Shown one piece after another: positions 1 through 8,412 of a stretch of 64,000 bases of DNA. The notes below the pieces were generated by a model. It worked only from the letters and a program-made list of their open reading frames with translations. It did not search any database and was not told the origin of the DNA. The DNA is from CAWJLE01 sp963843645 (lineage in GTDB: Bacteria > Chloroflexota > Anaerolineae > DAOTYC01). How positions within the stretch are numbered: the first letter of the stretch is position 1; each line of letters opens with the position of its first letter. Location of the stretch: NCBI GenBank assembly GCA_963843645.1, contig CAWJLE010000005.1:248001-312000 (forward strand). Reading direction: 5' to 3'. A program made the position numbers and the translations under genes.

Positions 1-121
1 AGAGGTTGTCGACCGGGAGCAATGTCTGAGAGCCGACGGTCACGGGCCAGAAGATCAGCAGGGGGAGGATGAAGAGGATGCCCACGGCCAGCAGACTCGG
101 CCAGAGCTTGCGGGTTCTCAA
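1..121 (-). CDS. N-terminus of a YfhO-like polytopic membrane protein (partial)
   Basis: The reverse strand reads from a TTG at 121 to the window edge with no stop, giving about 40 residues. After a short basic N-terminus (LRTRKLWPS) comes one hydrophobic segment (LLAVGILFILPLLIFW), then a VTVGSQTLLPVDNL stretch. In YfhO-type membrane glycosyltransferases the first transmembrane helix is followed by a similar motif. The TTG overlaps the TGA stop of the mannosyltransferase by two bases, which suggests translational coupling. YfhO proteins use polyprenol-linked sugars, so pairing with a polyprenol-phosphate mannose synthase makes sense. Only the first helix is visible, so the family call is tentative. 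Confidence 0.5.
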   Translation of the reverse strand, partial: MRTRKLWPSLLAVGILFILPLLIFWPVTVGSQTLLPVDNL

Positions 122-849
122 CGTCGCAGATTCCTGTGTCGCCGTCCTATCTCCCACACCCGCCAGGCTGCTTCGAACTTGACCGGCATGGTCATCTTGG
201 ATCGGCCGATGCGCCGGTCTTCGAAGTAGATCGGCAGCTCGTAAGCCTTGAAACCCAGCCTTTCCGTCACCACCGCCATCTCTACCTGAAATACGTAACC
301 GCTGGATTGGATGGTGCTGAAATCGATGGCCTCCAGCGTCTGCCGCCGCCAGCACTTGAAGCCGGCAGTCGAGTCCTTCACCTTCAGGTTCAGGATCAGC
401 CTGGAGTACACACTGTTGGCCCACCAGCTCAGGAAGTAGCGCCAAAAACTCCACTTCTCGTCGAGGCGTCCTCCAGGCACGTATCTGGAACCGACCACGA
501 CGTCGTATTCCTGGCACTTCTCCAGCATGGCCGGGATGTAATCCGGAGAGTGCGAGAAATCGGCGTCCATTTGCACGATAAAGTCCGCGCCATGGTCCAG
601 GGCGTATCGAAACCCGGTGAGATAAGCTGTGCCCAGGCCCTGTTTCCCAGGACGGTGAATCACGTGAAACCGATCGGGATACTGCCGGGCCAACTCGTCG
701 GCGATCTGGCCGGTTCCGTCTGCGGAGTTATCGTCCACCACGAGGATTTCCAGCCCGTCGATTCCCAGTGACCAGAGCTCCCCCACAATTGCGGGCAGGT
801 TGTCAGCCTCGTTGTAGGTAGGGATGACAACCGTCGTCTTCGGAACCAT
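118..849 (-). CDS. Polyprenol-phosphate mannosyltransferase (DPM1-like, GT2)
   Basis: This 243-residue GT-A enzyme should transfer a sugar, most likely mannose from GDP-mannose, to a polyprenyl phosphate at the inner face of the membrane. It shows the family N-terminus PTYNEADN (residues 10-17), the nucleotide-binding DDNSADGTG (39-47) and the metal-binding MDADFSH (94-100). The C-terminal region GRSKMTMPVKFEAAW is typical of DPM1. There are no transmembrane segments, so it is the short soluble type. ATG 849 is preceded by AAGGAGA at good spacing. The gene has its own promoter and leads directly into a membrane protein likely to use its product. Confidence 0.9.
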   Translation of the reverse strand: MVPKTTVVIPTYNEADNLPAIVGELWSLGIDGLEILVVDDNSADGTGQIADELARQYPDRFHVIHRPGKQGLGTAYLTGFRYALDHGADFIVQMDADFSHSPDYIPAMLEKCQEYDVVVGSRYVPGGRLDEKWSFWRYFLSWWANSVYSRLILNLKVKDSTAGFKCWRRQTLEAIDFSTIQSSGYVFQVEMAVVTERLGFKAYELPIYFEDRRIGRSKMTMPVKFEAAWRVWEIGRRHRNLRR

Positions 850-890
850 CGTGTCTCCTTTTGCATGAAGCGCGGGGCAAGTGAGTCGAG

Positions 891-920
891 ATTATACTAC
901 GGCCACATGAAAAGGTCCAA
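891..920 (-). promoter_or_regulatory. Sigma70-type promoter for the mannosyltransferase
   Basis: On the minus strand TTGGAC (920-915) and TATAAT (896-891) are separated by 18 bases, about 42 bases upstream of the ATG at 849. It lies between the stop of the subtilase gene and the mannosyltransferase start, so the latter can be transcribed independently. Confidence 0.6.
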
Positions 921-962
921 TGATTCGGGGCAATCGTGTCGATCGCGGGGGATGCTCAGTGT

Positions 963-3900
963 CTATGGCTTGGTCGTCTTCAGCAGCATGGGGAGCCATT
1001 GCCGCAGCATGCCGAGCTGCACATCGACACGCAAACGCCGGACCGGATTGTATTCATCCCTCAGAAAGGCCACGTTTTGGATCGTTGAGCCGCGTTGAGC
1101 GGTGGTCACGTCCACCCAGTAGATCAGCGTCGCCTGTTCGCCCGGCGCCAGTGACCCACCCCATTGGATGAGTCCGTTCGTGTCGGTAATCGTCCCGCCG
1201 CCGATCAGTTGAATCGTCCCAGTGTGATACGTCGTTCCTGAAGGAACGGCGTTGGTCAGCGTGGCGGAAGAGGCCGCCGACAGGCCGTCGTTGCGCAGGA
1301 CGATCGTGTACGTGATCGGGTCTCCGGGCTCGATCATCGTCTCGTTCGGAAACATCCGTGAGCCCGACAGGTCCGGCGCTGCCACGTTCAGCGTCCAGAA
1401 CCGATCGAACTGAACGTGATGCTCGCTGTATCCGATCTGCACCGGGTCGACCAGCCGGGTGGCCGCAGGTAAGGCGGTGCTGATCACGGCCTGGTACCGG
1501 ATAGTGGCTCGCTCGCCTGTCGACAGTGGTCCAGCCCACTTAATGGTGTGTGTGTCCTGGTCGAAGACCGCCGAGGCCGGCGACAGGCTCCCAGGCACGA
1601 AGGTCAGCGAGATGGGCACCGTGTTGGTGATGGCCGCAGAAACGGGCTGCGGCCCATTGTTGGGCACCCTCAGAGTAAAGGCGACGGTGGCGCCTGGCAG
1701 GACGGCGCTCTGGTCCGCCGTGAACGTCGTGCCGCCCAGCCAGCTTAGCTCGCCAACGGCCTGGCGCGCGACTGCCGCCCGGTCTCCGGCGGATTTGATG
1801 GCCTCGACGGGGAAGCTGAAGAAGGTTGTGCGGAACTTCCCGCCCTCGTTTCGCACCGCGACGGGTTGGTCGTGGCTGCCGAGAAACACCGAATGCGCGG
1901 AAGCCTGTGGCGCGATCGCCTCACTGCGGTTCGGGTAAGGGTACGCCAGCGTATAGGGTCCAAGCAAGTTGCCGATCAAGTCGTCAACCACACCGCTGGC
2001 TTCAGTCGTGGTCAGCAAGGGCGAGTACGAGGCCACACCCAGGTAGTCCGAGCCGAAAGGGTTGAGACCGCGCACGTCCAGGTAATCCGGGGATATCAGC
2101 CACAGCCGGCTGCCGGCGTCCAAAGCGCTCCCCAGGTGGGATTCGTCGCTGGCGCTCAGCGGGCTGAACCAATCGTACCCCGTGAACCAGACGATGATCG
2201 GATGCATCCGCAGCAAATCGGCGGACGGCGCCCCCATGCGCATCGGGCCTGTCCAGCCCACGTTCCAGAAATCGTACGGCAGCCCGTTCTGGTCGAGCGC
2301 GGCCCGGTAAGTTGACTCGACGTCGTACCAGCGATCGTGATCGACCAACAAGATAGGCGCAGGCGTCTGGGTGCTGATGACGCCGGTCGATCGAATGGTC
2401 GGCGACAGAATCGACTGCGCCGTGATGGTCACGGCGTCGGACACGTGCCAGGCCGCATCCGCCGGCACGTCCACGCGAACGGTCACCGTGCCCGTAGCGC
2501 ACGGCGCCACCGTGATCGTGTCGGTCATCAATACGCTGTTCCAGGCGTGAGCGCCCAGCGAGAGGTGGTAGACGTCGGTTGCCTCGTCCGCGTTTTGGTT
2601 GTGCACGTACACCGTATACGTGATGCTCTGTCCCGTAGACTGGAGGGCAGTCTGCCAGGCCGGCGTGATCTGGGCGGCAGCGGGCGCCGGGGGCGTCCCG
2701 AGCCAGGTGAGGACTCGATCCATCACCTCGCGCCGTGTGGCCCGGCCGTTGATGCCTTCGAAGCCGAACGAGAAGTACACCAGCCGATATGGCTGGCAGG
2801 CGTGCACTTCCAGGCCGCCCAGGATGCCCGCGTCATAGTGGGCGAGGGCGGCAGCCCAGGATTCATTCTTGAGCGCGATGGCATCCGGCGATGTCTGGTT
2901 GTCCGCGCTGTCGGTCCCGTTCAGAGACAGGCTCAAGCCTGCCAGGAACGAGCCCGATTGACTCATCAGTGTCCGCGATCCGGAATCGTCGGTGATGAAC
3001 TGGCCGTCCAGGAACTGAGTGTAATTGCTCGTACCGTACACCCCGCCGTCCGGATGATCCCAGTAGCCGATATCCTGGCCTGTCAAGAACAGCTTGCCGC
3101 CTCCTTGGAGGTATGGCGTGATGGATTGCCAGGCATCGGCGTAGCCCGGCGAATCTTCGGGACAAGACCAGATCACCACGCCGTAAGGCTTCAAGTCGGC
3201 AGCCGATGGAACGTCGCGGTTAGTGCCGTACAAATTGTGAATGGTCCATACGTCGTAGTCGTAGTTGAGGTCGTCGAGCGCTGCGCGGAAGTAGGCTGCC
3301 TCGCTGCCGTTGTGCCAGGCCCCGCTGTCGACGAACAGGAGGGTAGGGGCAGCGGCCAGCGAAAAGCTCCGGTGAGTGGTGTTGTGCACGGAGATCGTGA
3401 CGTTCTGCGCAATGCCGATCCGATGTCCTCGACTGGTGGCCCGGATCGTGTACGTGCCGCTCGGCAGGTTCACGCTGTAAGCGCCGGTGTCAGGCGAGGT
3501 CGTCGCGACGATTGGCGTCCCGGAAATGGCGATTGTGGCCGACAGCGGCCGATCCGTCCCCAGCTCACGAACGAAGCCCTGTAGGCGCCCGGTCGGCAGA
3601 GGCGACAGCTGAAAGTCCGGAATCGTCGTCTCCGTGCCGCTGACGACCAGAATACCGGACGCTGTGGCCGGATAGTACCCGAAAGCATCGGCGGTCACAT
3701 CGTACCGCCAGGCGGCCAGAGGCAACTCGAACGCTCCCGAGGCGTCTGCTGCGGCCCGACCGGAGCCGGTCTGCGGCGGCAAAGCGCTGGCGTCGATGGC
3801 CGCATACGTGATTGGAGCGTGGTCGGTGGCGCTGCGGATGCGTCCCTTGATGTGGCCGGCCTGGGAGGCAGTCGCCACTGCCTGCAGGGCGTCGACGCGC

Positions 3901-5357
3901 CCCCAGCCGAAGTCGTTGTTTGGGATCGGCGAGCCACGCGGAACGGCCGAGGAGGTCAGCAAATCCTCGATCTCGTTGATGGAAAGGGATGGGTCAGCCT
4001 GCAACAGAAGAGCTACGAGCCCGGTGACGTGAGGAGTAGACATTGACGTCCCGCTGTGGACCGCGTAGCCGCCGCCCGGCGCAGCCGAGTTGACGTCCAG
4101 GCCGGGCGCGCTCACATTCGGCTTGACTTCGTTCCACGCAGAAGGGCCGCGACTGCTGAACCCGGTAACGTAATCCTCGGAATCCGTTGCGCCGACGGCG
4201 ATCGACTCGTGAAAGCTGCCCGGCGAGTCGATGCTGTAAGGGATGGGGCCCTCGTTTCCGGCGGCAAACACGGGTACGATGCCTGCGGCGCGCCAGGCCT
4301 GCACGTCGCTCAAAAAGGTATCATCGTCGCCGTAAAGCGAGCCCCAGGAGTTGTTCACGACGTCAGGAACCAGAGCGGGGTTGCCGGTTCCGCCGGGATC
4401 GAGCATCCACTGAAATCCCGCGTGTATCCAGCTGAGCTGCGCGTCACCATTGTCGTCGAAGACCTTGGCAGAAATCCAACGCGCGCCGGGGGCGACGCCG
4501 ATAGCCGGGTGGTCGCTCGTGTGGCCGATGATCGTCCCCATGGTATGTGTGCCGTGGCCATAGAGATCGGTGGGCGTGGTGTAGCCCTCGGTGGTGGCGC
4601 AAAACCAGCTGGGGGTATGGTCGAAGAAGCCCTTGCCCGTGTTGCCGCGGTAGCTCGAGAAGAGAGCCGGATGCTGCCAATCCACACCGGTGTCCATGCT
4701 ACCGACCACGACGCCACTTCCGTCGATGCGCAGCGTGTTCCAGACCTGGTCGGCGCGGATCTGCTGGATGTTCCACTCGACGTCGCTGCTGCTGGACGGT
4801 GAGGCCGGAGCCGCGCCTGCTTGGGGCTCCGGCCCGTCCCATGAGTCGGTCAGATGAATGACCCGATCCAGTCGGACGTCCCGCACGTCTCCTCGTTGCG
4901 CGATTTCCAGGACGGCCGGAAGGCGACCGGTCACCGCCAGCCCGTTGAATACCCAGAAGGGCGTGACTCGGCTGACCGCACCGCTCGACTGCCGGGCGGC
5001 CAGCACGCTCAGCAGCGGCGCCTGGGTGGAGGCGGCTGTGCTCTTCAGATTCTGGGTGACGAGTTGGCGGCGGGAGAGAATGGCCATGCCGCGGAGGGTC
5101 TGTGCCTGAGGAAGTGCTGCCTGAGCTTCCATGTCGACGATGACGTCGAACGTGCCGTCCGGCCGGCTGAGCAGCCGGTGGAGCAGCTCCGGCTCGATCT
5201 TCCGCAGCACTTCCGGTGGGGCAAGCGGGGCATCGGCGCTACTGGATCCGGACACTGCCGGCGCCGTCTCCGCCGGCCGCCAGGGCGAAAACAGCAAACA
5301 TAGCAGGACGAAAGCCATAATCGCAATAGTGCGATTGTGGTATGCGAGCTGGCGCAT
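963..5357 (-). CDS. Secreted subtilisin-like serine protease with DUF11-type repeats
   Basis: A 1464-residue secreted S8 protease. ATG 5357 is preferred over an upstream in-frame ATG at 5432 because GAGGT lies 7 bases before it and the protein then starts with a clean signal peptide (MRQLAYHNRTIAIMAF, then a hydrophobic core). A propeptide-like region precedes the catalytic domain. Its triad is visible as Asp222 (SMDTGVDWQHP), His268 (YGHGTHTMG) and Ser438 (SGTSMSTPHVTG). Next come a carboxypeptidase-regulatory-like fold (around residues 590-660), long beta-rich regions, and two DUF11-like modules near the C-terminus (VPNNGPQPVSAAITNTVP and VLRNDGLSAASSATLTN). The last residues, QWLPMLLKTTKP, resemble the LP-containing tails common on Chloroflexota surface proteins. 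It is likely an extracellular scavenging protease. No frameshift was seen. Confidence 0.92.
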   Translation of the reverse strand: MRQLAYHNRTIAIMAFVLLCLLFSPWRPAETAPAVSGSSSADAPLAPPEVLRKIEPELLHRLLSRPDGTFDVIVDMEAQAALPQAQTLRGMAILSRRQLVTQNLKSTAASTQAPLLSVLAARQSSGAVSRVTPFWVFNGLAVTGRLPAVLEIAQRGDVRDVRLDRVIHLTDSWDGPEPQAGAAPASPSSSSDVEWNIQQIRADQVWNTLRIDGSGVVVGSMDTGVDWQHPALFSSYRGNTGKGFFDHTPSWFCATTEGYTTPTDLYGHGTHTMGTIIGHTSDHPAIGVAPGARWISAKVFDDNGDAQLSWIHAGFQWMLDPGGTGNPALVPDVVNNSWGSLYGDDDTFLSDVQAWRAAGIVPVFAAGNEGPIPYSIDSPGSFHESIAVGATDSEDYVTGFSSRGPSAWNEVKPNVSAPGLDVNSAAPGGGYAVHSGTSMSTPHVTGLVALLLQADPSLSINEIEDLLTSSAVPRGSPIPNNDFGWGRVDALQAVATASQAGHIKGRIRSATDHAPITYAAIDASALPPQTGSGRAAADASGAFELPLAAWRYDVTADAFGYYPATASGILVVSGTETTIPDFQLSPLPTGRLQGFVRELGTDRPLSATIAISGTPIVATTSPDTGAYSVNLPSGTYTIRATSRGHRIGIAQNVTISVHNTTHRSFSLAAAPTLLFVDSGAWHNGSEAAYFRAALDDLNYDYDVWTIHNLYGTNRDVPSAADLKPYGVVIWSCPEDSPGYADAWQSITPYLQGGGKLFLTGQDIGYWDHPDGGVYGTSNYTQFLDGQFITDDSGSRTLMSQSGSFLAGLSLSLNGTDSADNQTSPDAIALKNESWAAALAHYDAGILGGLEVHACQPYRLVYFSFGFEGINGRATRREVMDRVLTWLGTPPAPAAAQITPAWQTALQSTGQSITYTVYVHNQNADEATDVYHLSLGAHAWNSVLMTDTITVAPCATGTVTVRVDVPADAAWHVSDAVTITAQSILSPTIRSTGVISTQTPAPILLVDHDRWYDVESTYRAALDQNGLPYDFWNVGWTGPMRMGAPSADLLRMHPIIVWFTGYDWFSPLSASDESHLGSALDAGSRLWLISPDYLDVRGLNPFGSDYLGVASYSPLLTTTEASGVVDDLIGNLLGPYTLAYPYPNRSEAIAPQASAHSVFLGSHDQPVAVRNEGGKFRTTFFSFPVEAIKSAGDRAAVARQAVGELSWLGGTTFTADQSAVLPGATVAFTLRVPNNGPQPVSAAITNTVPISLTFVPGSLSPASAVFDQDTHTIKWAGPLSTGERATIRYQAVISTALPAATRLVDPVQIGYSEHHVQFDRFWTLNVAAPDLSGSRMFPNETMIEPGDPITYTIVLRNDGLSAASSATLTNAVPSGTTYHTGTIQLIGGGTITDTNGLIQWGGSLAPGEQATLIYWVDVTTAQRGSTIQNVAFLRDEYNPVRRLRVDVQLGMLRQWLPMLLKTTKP

Positions 5358-5403
5358 GAATTCTACCTCAGGTGAGTCCGGCGGGTAAACGCAATTTAAA
5401 AAA

Positions 5404-5432
5404 ATTATAGCAAAGTCTGCGTCCGAACGCAA
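5404..5432 (-). promoter_or_regulatory. Promoter for the subtilase gene
   Basis: On the minus strand TTGCGT (5432-5427) and TATAAT (5409-5404) are 17 bases apart. TGC directly before the -10 gives an extended -10 element. It stands back to back with the nurA promoter, whose -35 starts 18 bases away. Confidence 0.65.
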
Positions 5433-5449
5433 TTGCCGCCTGAACGGCT

Positions 5450-5477
5450 TTGACAGTCGCCCCCAAGCGCCTATACT
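5450..5477 (+). promoter_or_regulatory. Promoter for nurA
   Basis: TTGACA (5450-5455) and TATACT (5472-5477) are separated by 16 bases and face nurA. The transcript would begin near 5484 and include the hairpin at 5509-5531. Confidence 0.65.
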
Positions 5478-5508
5478 AACGAGGATGTCACAGTCACCGA
5501 GCCGTCCT

Positions 5509-5531
5509 GGGGGTTCGGTCGTCGAACCCCC
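5509..5531 (+). other. Hairpin in the nurA 5' leader
   Basis: A perfect 9-bp inverted repeat, GGGGGTTCG (5509-5517) and CGAACCCCC (5523-5531) with a 5-base loop, lies between the promoter and the ribosome-binding site of nurA. No T-tract follows, so it is more likely an RNA-stability or translation element than a terminator. Confidence 0.5.
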
Positions 5532-5549
5532 TCATGGGAAGAGGTCGTC

Positions 5550-6716
5550 ATGCCGCTGGATCTCGGATCGATCAGCAATCAGGTCAGCCAGATGAGTCGC
5601 GATGCCAACCTCTCGAATCGCGAGATGGGCCTGGCCGAGGCTCAGCGGCAGCTACGTGCTCAGGATGCGGCAGCGTTGAGAGCCAGGCTCGAGGCGGAGC
5701 GTTTCCGCACGTCCGGGCTGGTGGCGCGGCCCTGGGCGACCCTTGCAGCGACCTTCCCGCCTCCGGCCAGGCCCGGCAGTTACAGCGTCGTGGCGGCCGA
5801 TGGCTCTTTCATCGCGCCGGATCGGCACAACCCCATTCGCTTCTACGTGATCAATACGGGCAGCGTTCATTTGAGCTACGGCGCGCATCCGGACGCGCAG
5901 TTGCGCTCTCAGGGGCGGCTGTTCCACGAGGAAGCAGACCTCAACGTGCCGCACGACTACAAGATCTTGCCCATTGAGGGGGCCCGCCTGGGCGTCAAAA
6001 TGGCCCTCATGGAGCTAGACAGCCTGCTGCAGGCCGTGCGCCGGGCGCAGTCGCCGCGGATCGCGCTGCGCGACGGCTCGCTCATCTTCTGGGCGCTGCA
6101 GGCGGAAGAAGAGGAAGTCCGCGACCGGTTCCTGCGGGAGCTGATCGGCCTGCTCGATGAGTTCCGCACGGAAGGGGTTCCGTTGGCGAGCTACGTCAGC
6201 TTTCCCAACAGCCGGGATGTGATGAACGCCCTTCGGGTCGGACTGTGCCCGGACGAGCCGGTGAGCTGCGATCACTGCACTGAGCGGGCCGAGCTGCGCC
6301 GCCCGGCCTGCGAGCCGCTCGCCGGGTTGGTCGATCGTTGGCTGTTCGAGCGGGTGCTGCTGCCTGGCTATCGCTCCGACATCTTTGAAAGCTCGTCGCC
6401 GGTCCTGGGGCAGTATGGGCCGCATGCCATTGCCTTCTTCTATCTGAACGTCGGCGAGGAGATCGCCCGGGTGGAGGCGCCGCGCTGGGTACTGGAAGAC
6501 GAGCGCAGCCTCGGGCTGTTGCATGCGCTGGTGTACGACCAGGCCGGCCGTGGCCGAGGGTATCCACCTGCACTGAAAGAGGCGCACGAGCAAGCGGTCA
6601 TCTCGTCGGCAGAGCGCCGGGTGGTCGAGGAGATGGTGGACGAGGCGCTGGGTCAATCCGGCGTGCACCTCCGTCGCTCGGCCAAAGACTTCCACAAGCG
6701 AGAACGAGGCCTATGA
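5550..6716 (+). CDS. nurA: NurA-domain 5'-3' nuclease
   Basis: A 388-residue NurA-family protein. NurA is a Mn-dependent nuclease that in archaea and some bacteria works with the hexameric ATPase HerA in DNA end resection. The N-terminus is a helical, Gln/Arg-rich region (about 1-60), followed by the NurA core opening with VAADGSFIAPDRH, where Asp84 is the expected first catalytic acid. A later EERSLGLLHALVYDQ region fits the C-terminal part of the fold. GGAAGAGG precedes ATG 5550. The stop overlaps the start of the next gene (ATGA), so the two are co-translated. The HerA ATPase is not in this window. Confidence 0.75.
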   Translation: MPLDLGSISNQVSQMSRDANLSNREMGLAEAQRQLRAQDAAALRARLEAERFRTSGLVARPWATLAATFPPPARPGSYSVVAADGSFIAPDRHNPIRFYVINTGSVHLSYGAHPDAQLRSQGRLFHEEADLNVPHDYKILPIEGARLGVKMALMELDSLLQAVRRAQSPRIALRDGSLIFWALQAEEEEVRDRFLRELIGLLDEFRTEGVPLASYVSFPNSRDVMNALRVGLCPDEPVSCDHCTERAELRRPACEPLAGLVDRWLFERVLLPGYRSDIFESSSPVLGQYGPHAIAFFYLNVGEEIARVEAPRWVLEDERSLGLLHALVYDQAGRGRGYPPALKEAHEQAVISSAERRVVEEMVDEALGQSGVHLRRSAKDFHKRERGL

Positions 6717-7300
6717 GGATTGGGGAAATCGTGGAGACCAACTCGATGGGTTTTGTCGCAGAGAGCCTTGAGCTGCGGCGCCCCCCGGCGTTCGGAGGCC
6801 TGGTGAAGGCCACCATGTCTGGGAGCCAACATGCATACGGCGTGGTGTCTTTCGTACAGATGGCGGGCTTGGAACCAGGGCGGCGGGCTGTTCGCCAGAG
6901 CACCGACGAGATCTTCGATGACGCCATCTACGACGAGCAACCGCAATTGCCACGCATCATACGGACCACGTTCAGCGCGGTTCTCGTCGGATGGCAGGAC
7001 GCCGAGCGGTTGCGCCAGGAGTTGCCGCCGCAACCGCCGCCCTTGCACTTCTCCGTGCAGGACTGCGAGGTTGGCGAAGTGGAGCGGTTTAGCGACAGCC
7101 TGTACTATCTGCGACTGCTGCTGACGGCCGTGGTCGAGGTGCCGGTGCCTCAGCTGGTTATCTCCCACGTCAACGAAACATATCGTGTGCGTCGGCAGGA
7201 TCGTGCCTGGGCTGAGAAGGCCGCCCGCGAACTGGCGGCCCTCCTGAAGAACGACAACCAGACTCTCATGGGCATCCTGTACGCCATCGATCCCGGTTGA
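6713..7300 (+). CDS. HAS-barrel domain protein (HerA N-terminal-domain-like)
   Basis: A 195-residue protein whose first part (MRIGEIVETNSMGFVAES, then LRRPPAFGGLVKA) resembles the HAS barrel found at the N-terminus of HerA-type ATPases. It has no P-loop, so it is not an ATPase. The rest is unfamiliar. Its start overlaps the nurA stop by four bases, which ties it to NurA function. It may serve as a clamp or adaptor for a HerA ATPase encoded elsewhere. The family assignment rests on the N-terminal pattern and the operon partner. Confidence 0.55.
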   Translation: MRIGEIVETNSMGFVAESLELRRPPAFGGLVKATMSGSQHAYGVVSFVQMAGLEPGRRAVRQSTDEIFDDAIYDEQPQLPRIIRTTFSAVLVGWQDAERLRQELPPQPPPLHFSVQDCEVGEVERFSDSLYYLRLLLTAVVEVPVPQLVISHVNETYRVRRQDRAWAEKAARELAALLKNDNQTLMGILYAIDPG

Positions 7301-7307
7301 TGGCACC

Positions 7308-7336
7308 TTGAAATCGGGGGCCGTGGGTGTTATAAT
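7308..7336 (+). promoter_or_regulatory. Promoter for the hydroxyacid dehydrogenase gene
   Basis: TTGAAA (7308-7313) and TATAAT (7331-7336) are 17 bases apart. The start codon at 7431 leaves a leader of nearly 90 bases in which I see no clear structure. Confidence 0.7.
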
Positions 7337-7430
7337 AATCGCAAGTGCACAGGCTCGCTATAATTCTCCATTTACGCAAATTCTCATCAGCACAAAAACC
7401 TCATTGTGACAGATTGAAAGGAGATCGGAA

Positions 7431-8325
7431 GTGAAACGTACGATTGGATTCATTGGGCTGGGTATCATGGGACGCCCGATGACGAAGCGGTTGCTCGAGG
7501 CGGGTTACCCGCTCGTCGTCTACGATATTGTAACCAAGAGCGTGGACGAGATCGTCGCTGCCGGCGCCAAGCGAGGCACCTCAGTCGCTGACGTGGCCAA
7601 ACAGGGTGACGTGGTCATCAGCATGCTGCCGGACTCACCGGACGTCGAGGCGGTTGCTTTTGGCGAGGGAGGGGTCATTGCGAACATCCGGCCGGGCTGC
7701 ACTTACGTGGACATGAGCACGATCTCACCCACGGTGTCGGAGCGCATTGCGAGCGAAGCGAAGCCGAAAGGCATCAAAGTCCTCGACGCTCCGGTCAGCG
7801 GCGGCGATGTGGGCGCCATCCAGGGCACGCTGTCGATCATGGTCGGCGGCGATCAAGCCGTGTTCGACGACATCCTGCCGATCTTCGAGATCATGGGCAA
7901 GCGGATCGTTCTGGTGGGCAAGGACGGCGCGGGCCAGGTGGTGAAGGCCTGCAACCAGATCGTGGTCGCTCTGACGCTGGAGGCGGTGGGTGAGGCGCTG
8001 GTGCTCGGCACCAAGGCAGGCGTCGATCCCGCCAAGATCGTCGAGGTGTTGAGTGGCGGCCTGGCTCGTTGCGGCGTTCTCGAGAACCGTGGAATGCGCA
8101 TCGTGAATCGCGACTTCGAGCCTGGCTTCCGCATTCGCCTGCACTACAAGGATCTCGGGCATCGCCATGGCCGCCGGCAAGGCATACGACGTGCCGCTGC
8201 CGGTTACGGCTCTCGTCCACGAGATGTTCAAGCGCCTGAAGATCGCCGGGCGCGGCGAGCTGGATCACTCCGGCGTCGTGACCTTCCTCGAGGACTTGGC
8301 CGACGTCGAAGTCAAGAAGCACTAA
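7431..8325 (+). CDS. 3-hydroxyisobutyrate / tartronate semialdehyde dehydrogenase family (one frameshift)
   Basis: An NAD(P)-dependent beta-hydroxyacid dehydrogenase of about 297 residues. It has the Rossmann motif GFIGLGIMGRPM at the N-terminus, the substrate-binding signature DAPVSGGDVGAIQGTL, and the catalytic-lysine region GAGQVVKACNQ. The start is GTG 7431, with AAAGGAG seven bases upstream. The frame breaks at 8157-8159, where GGG should be GG. Removing one G restores GIAMAAGKAYDVPLPV and the natural C-terminus ending VEVKKH with a TAA at 8323. Substrate (3-hydroxyisobutyrate, tartronate semialdehyde or a similar acid) cannot be decided from sequence. The break looks like a homopolymer error, not gene decay. 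Confidence 0.85.
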
Positions 8326-8348
8326 TTCCCGGTAGAGTCGAACCCTTA

Positions 8349-8385
8349 CAGAAACCCGTTTTCTGTCTCAGAAAACGGGTTTCTG
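8349..8385 (+). terminator. Strong hairpin between the dehydrogenase and phosphomannomutase genes
   Basis: A perfect 17-bp stem with a 3-base loop: CAGAAACCCGTTTTCTG (8349-8365) and its complement (8369-8385). It is terminator-like in energy but followed by GAAAAGG, not a T-run. The ACCCGTTTTC core resembles the hairpins at 57053 and 58220, so it may belong to a dispersed repeat. Confidence 0.55.
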
Positions 8386-8412
8386 AAAAGGTGGAGACTA
8401 GGAGGAGTTGGG

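Noticed and set aside
2337..3584. Plus-strand open frame of 415 codons
   Set aside because: Antisense to the subtilase gene, Arg-rich shadow sequence.
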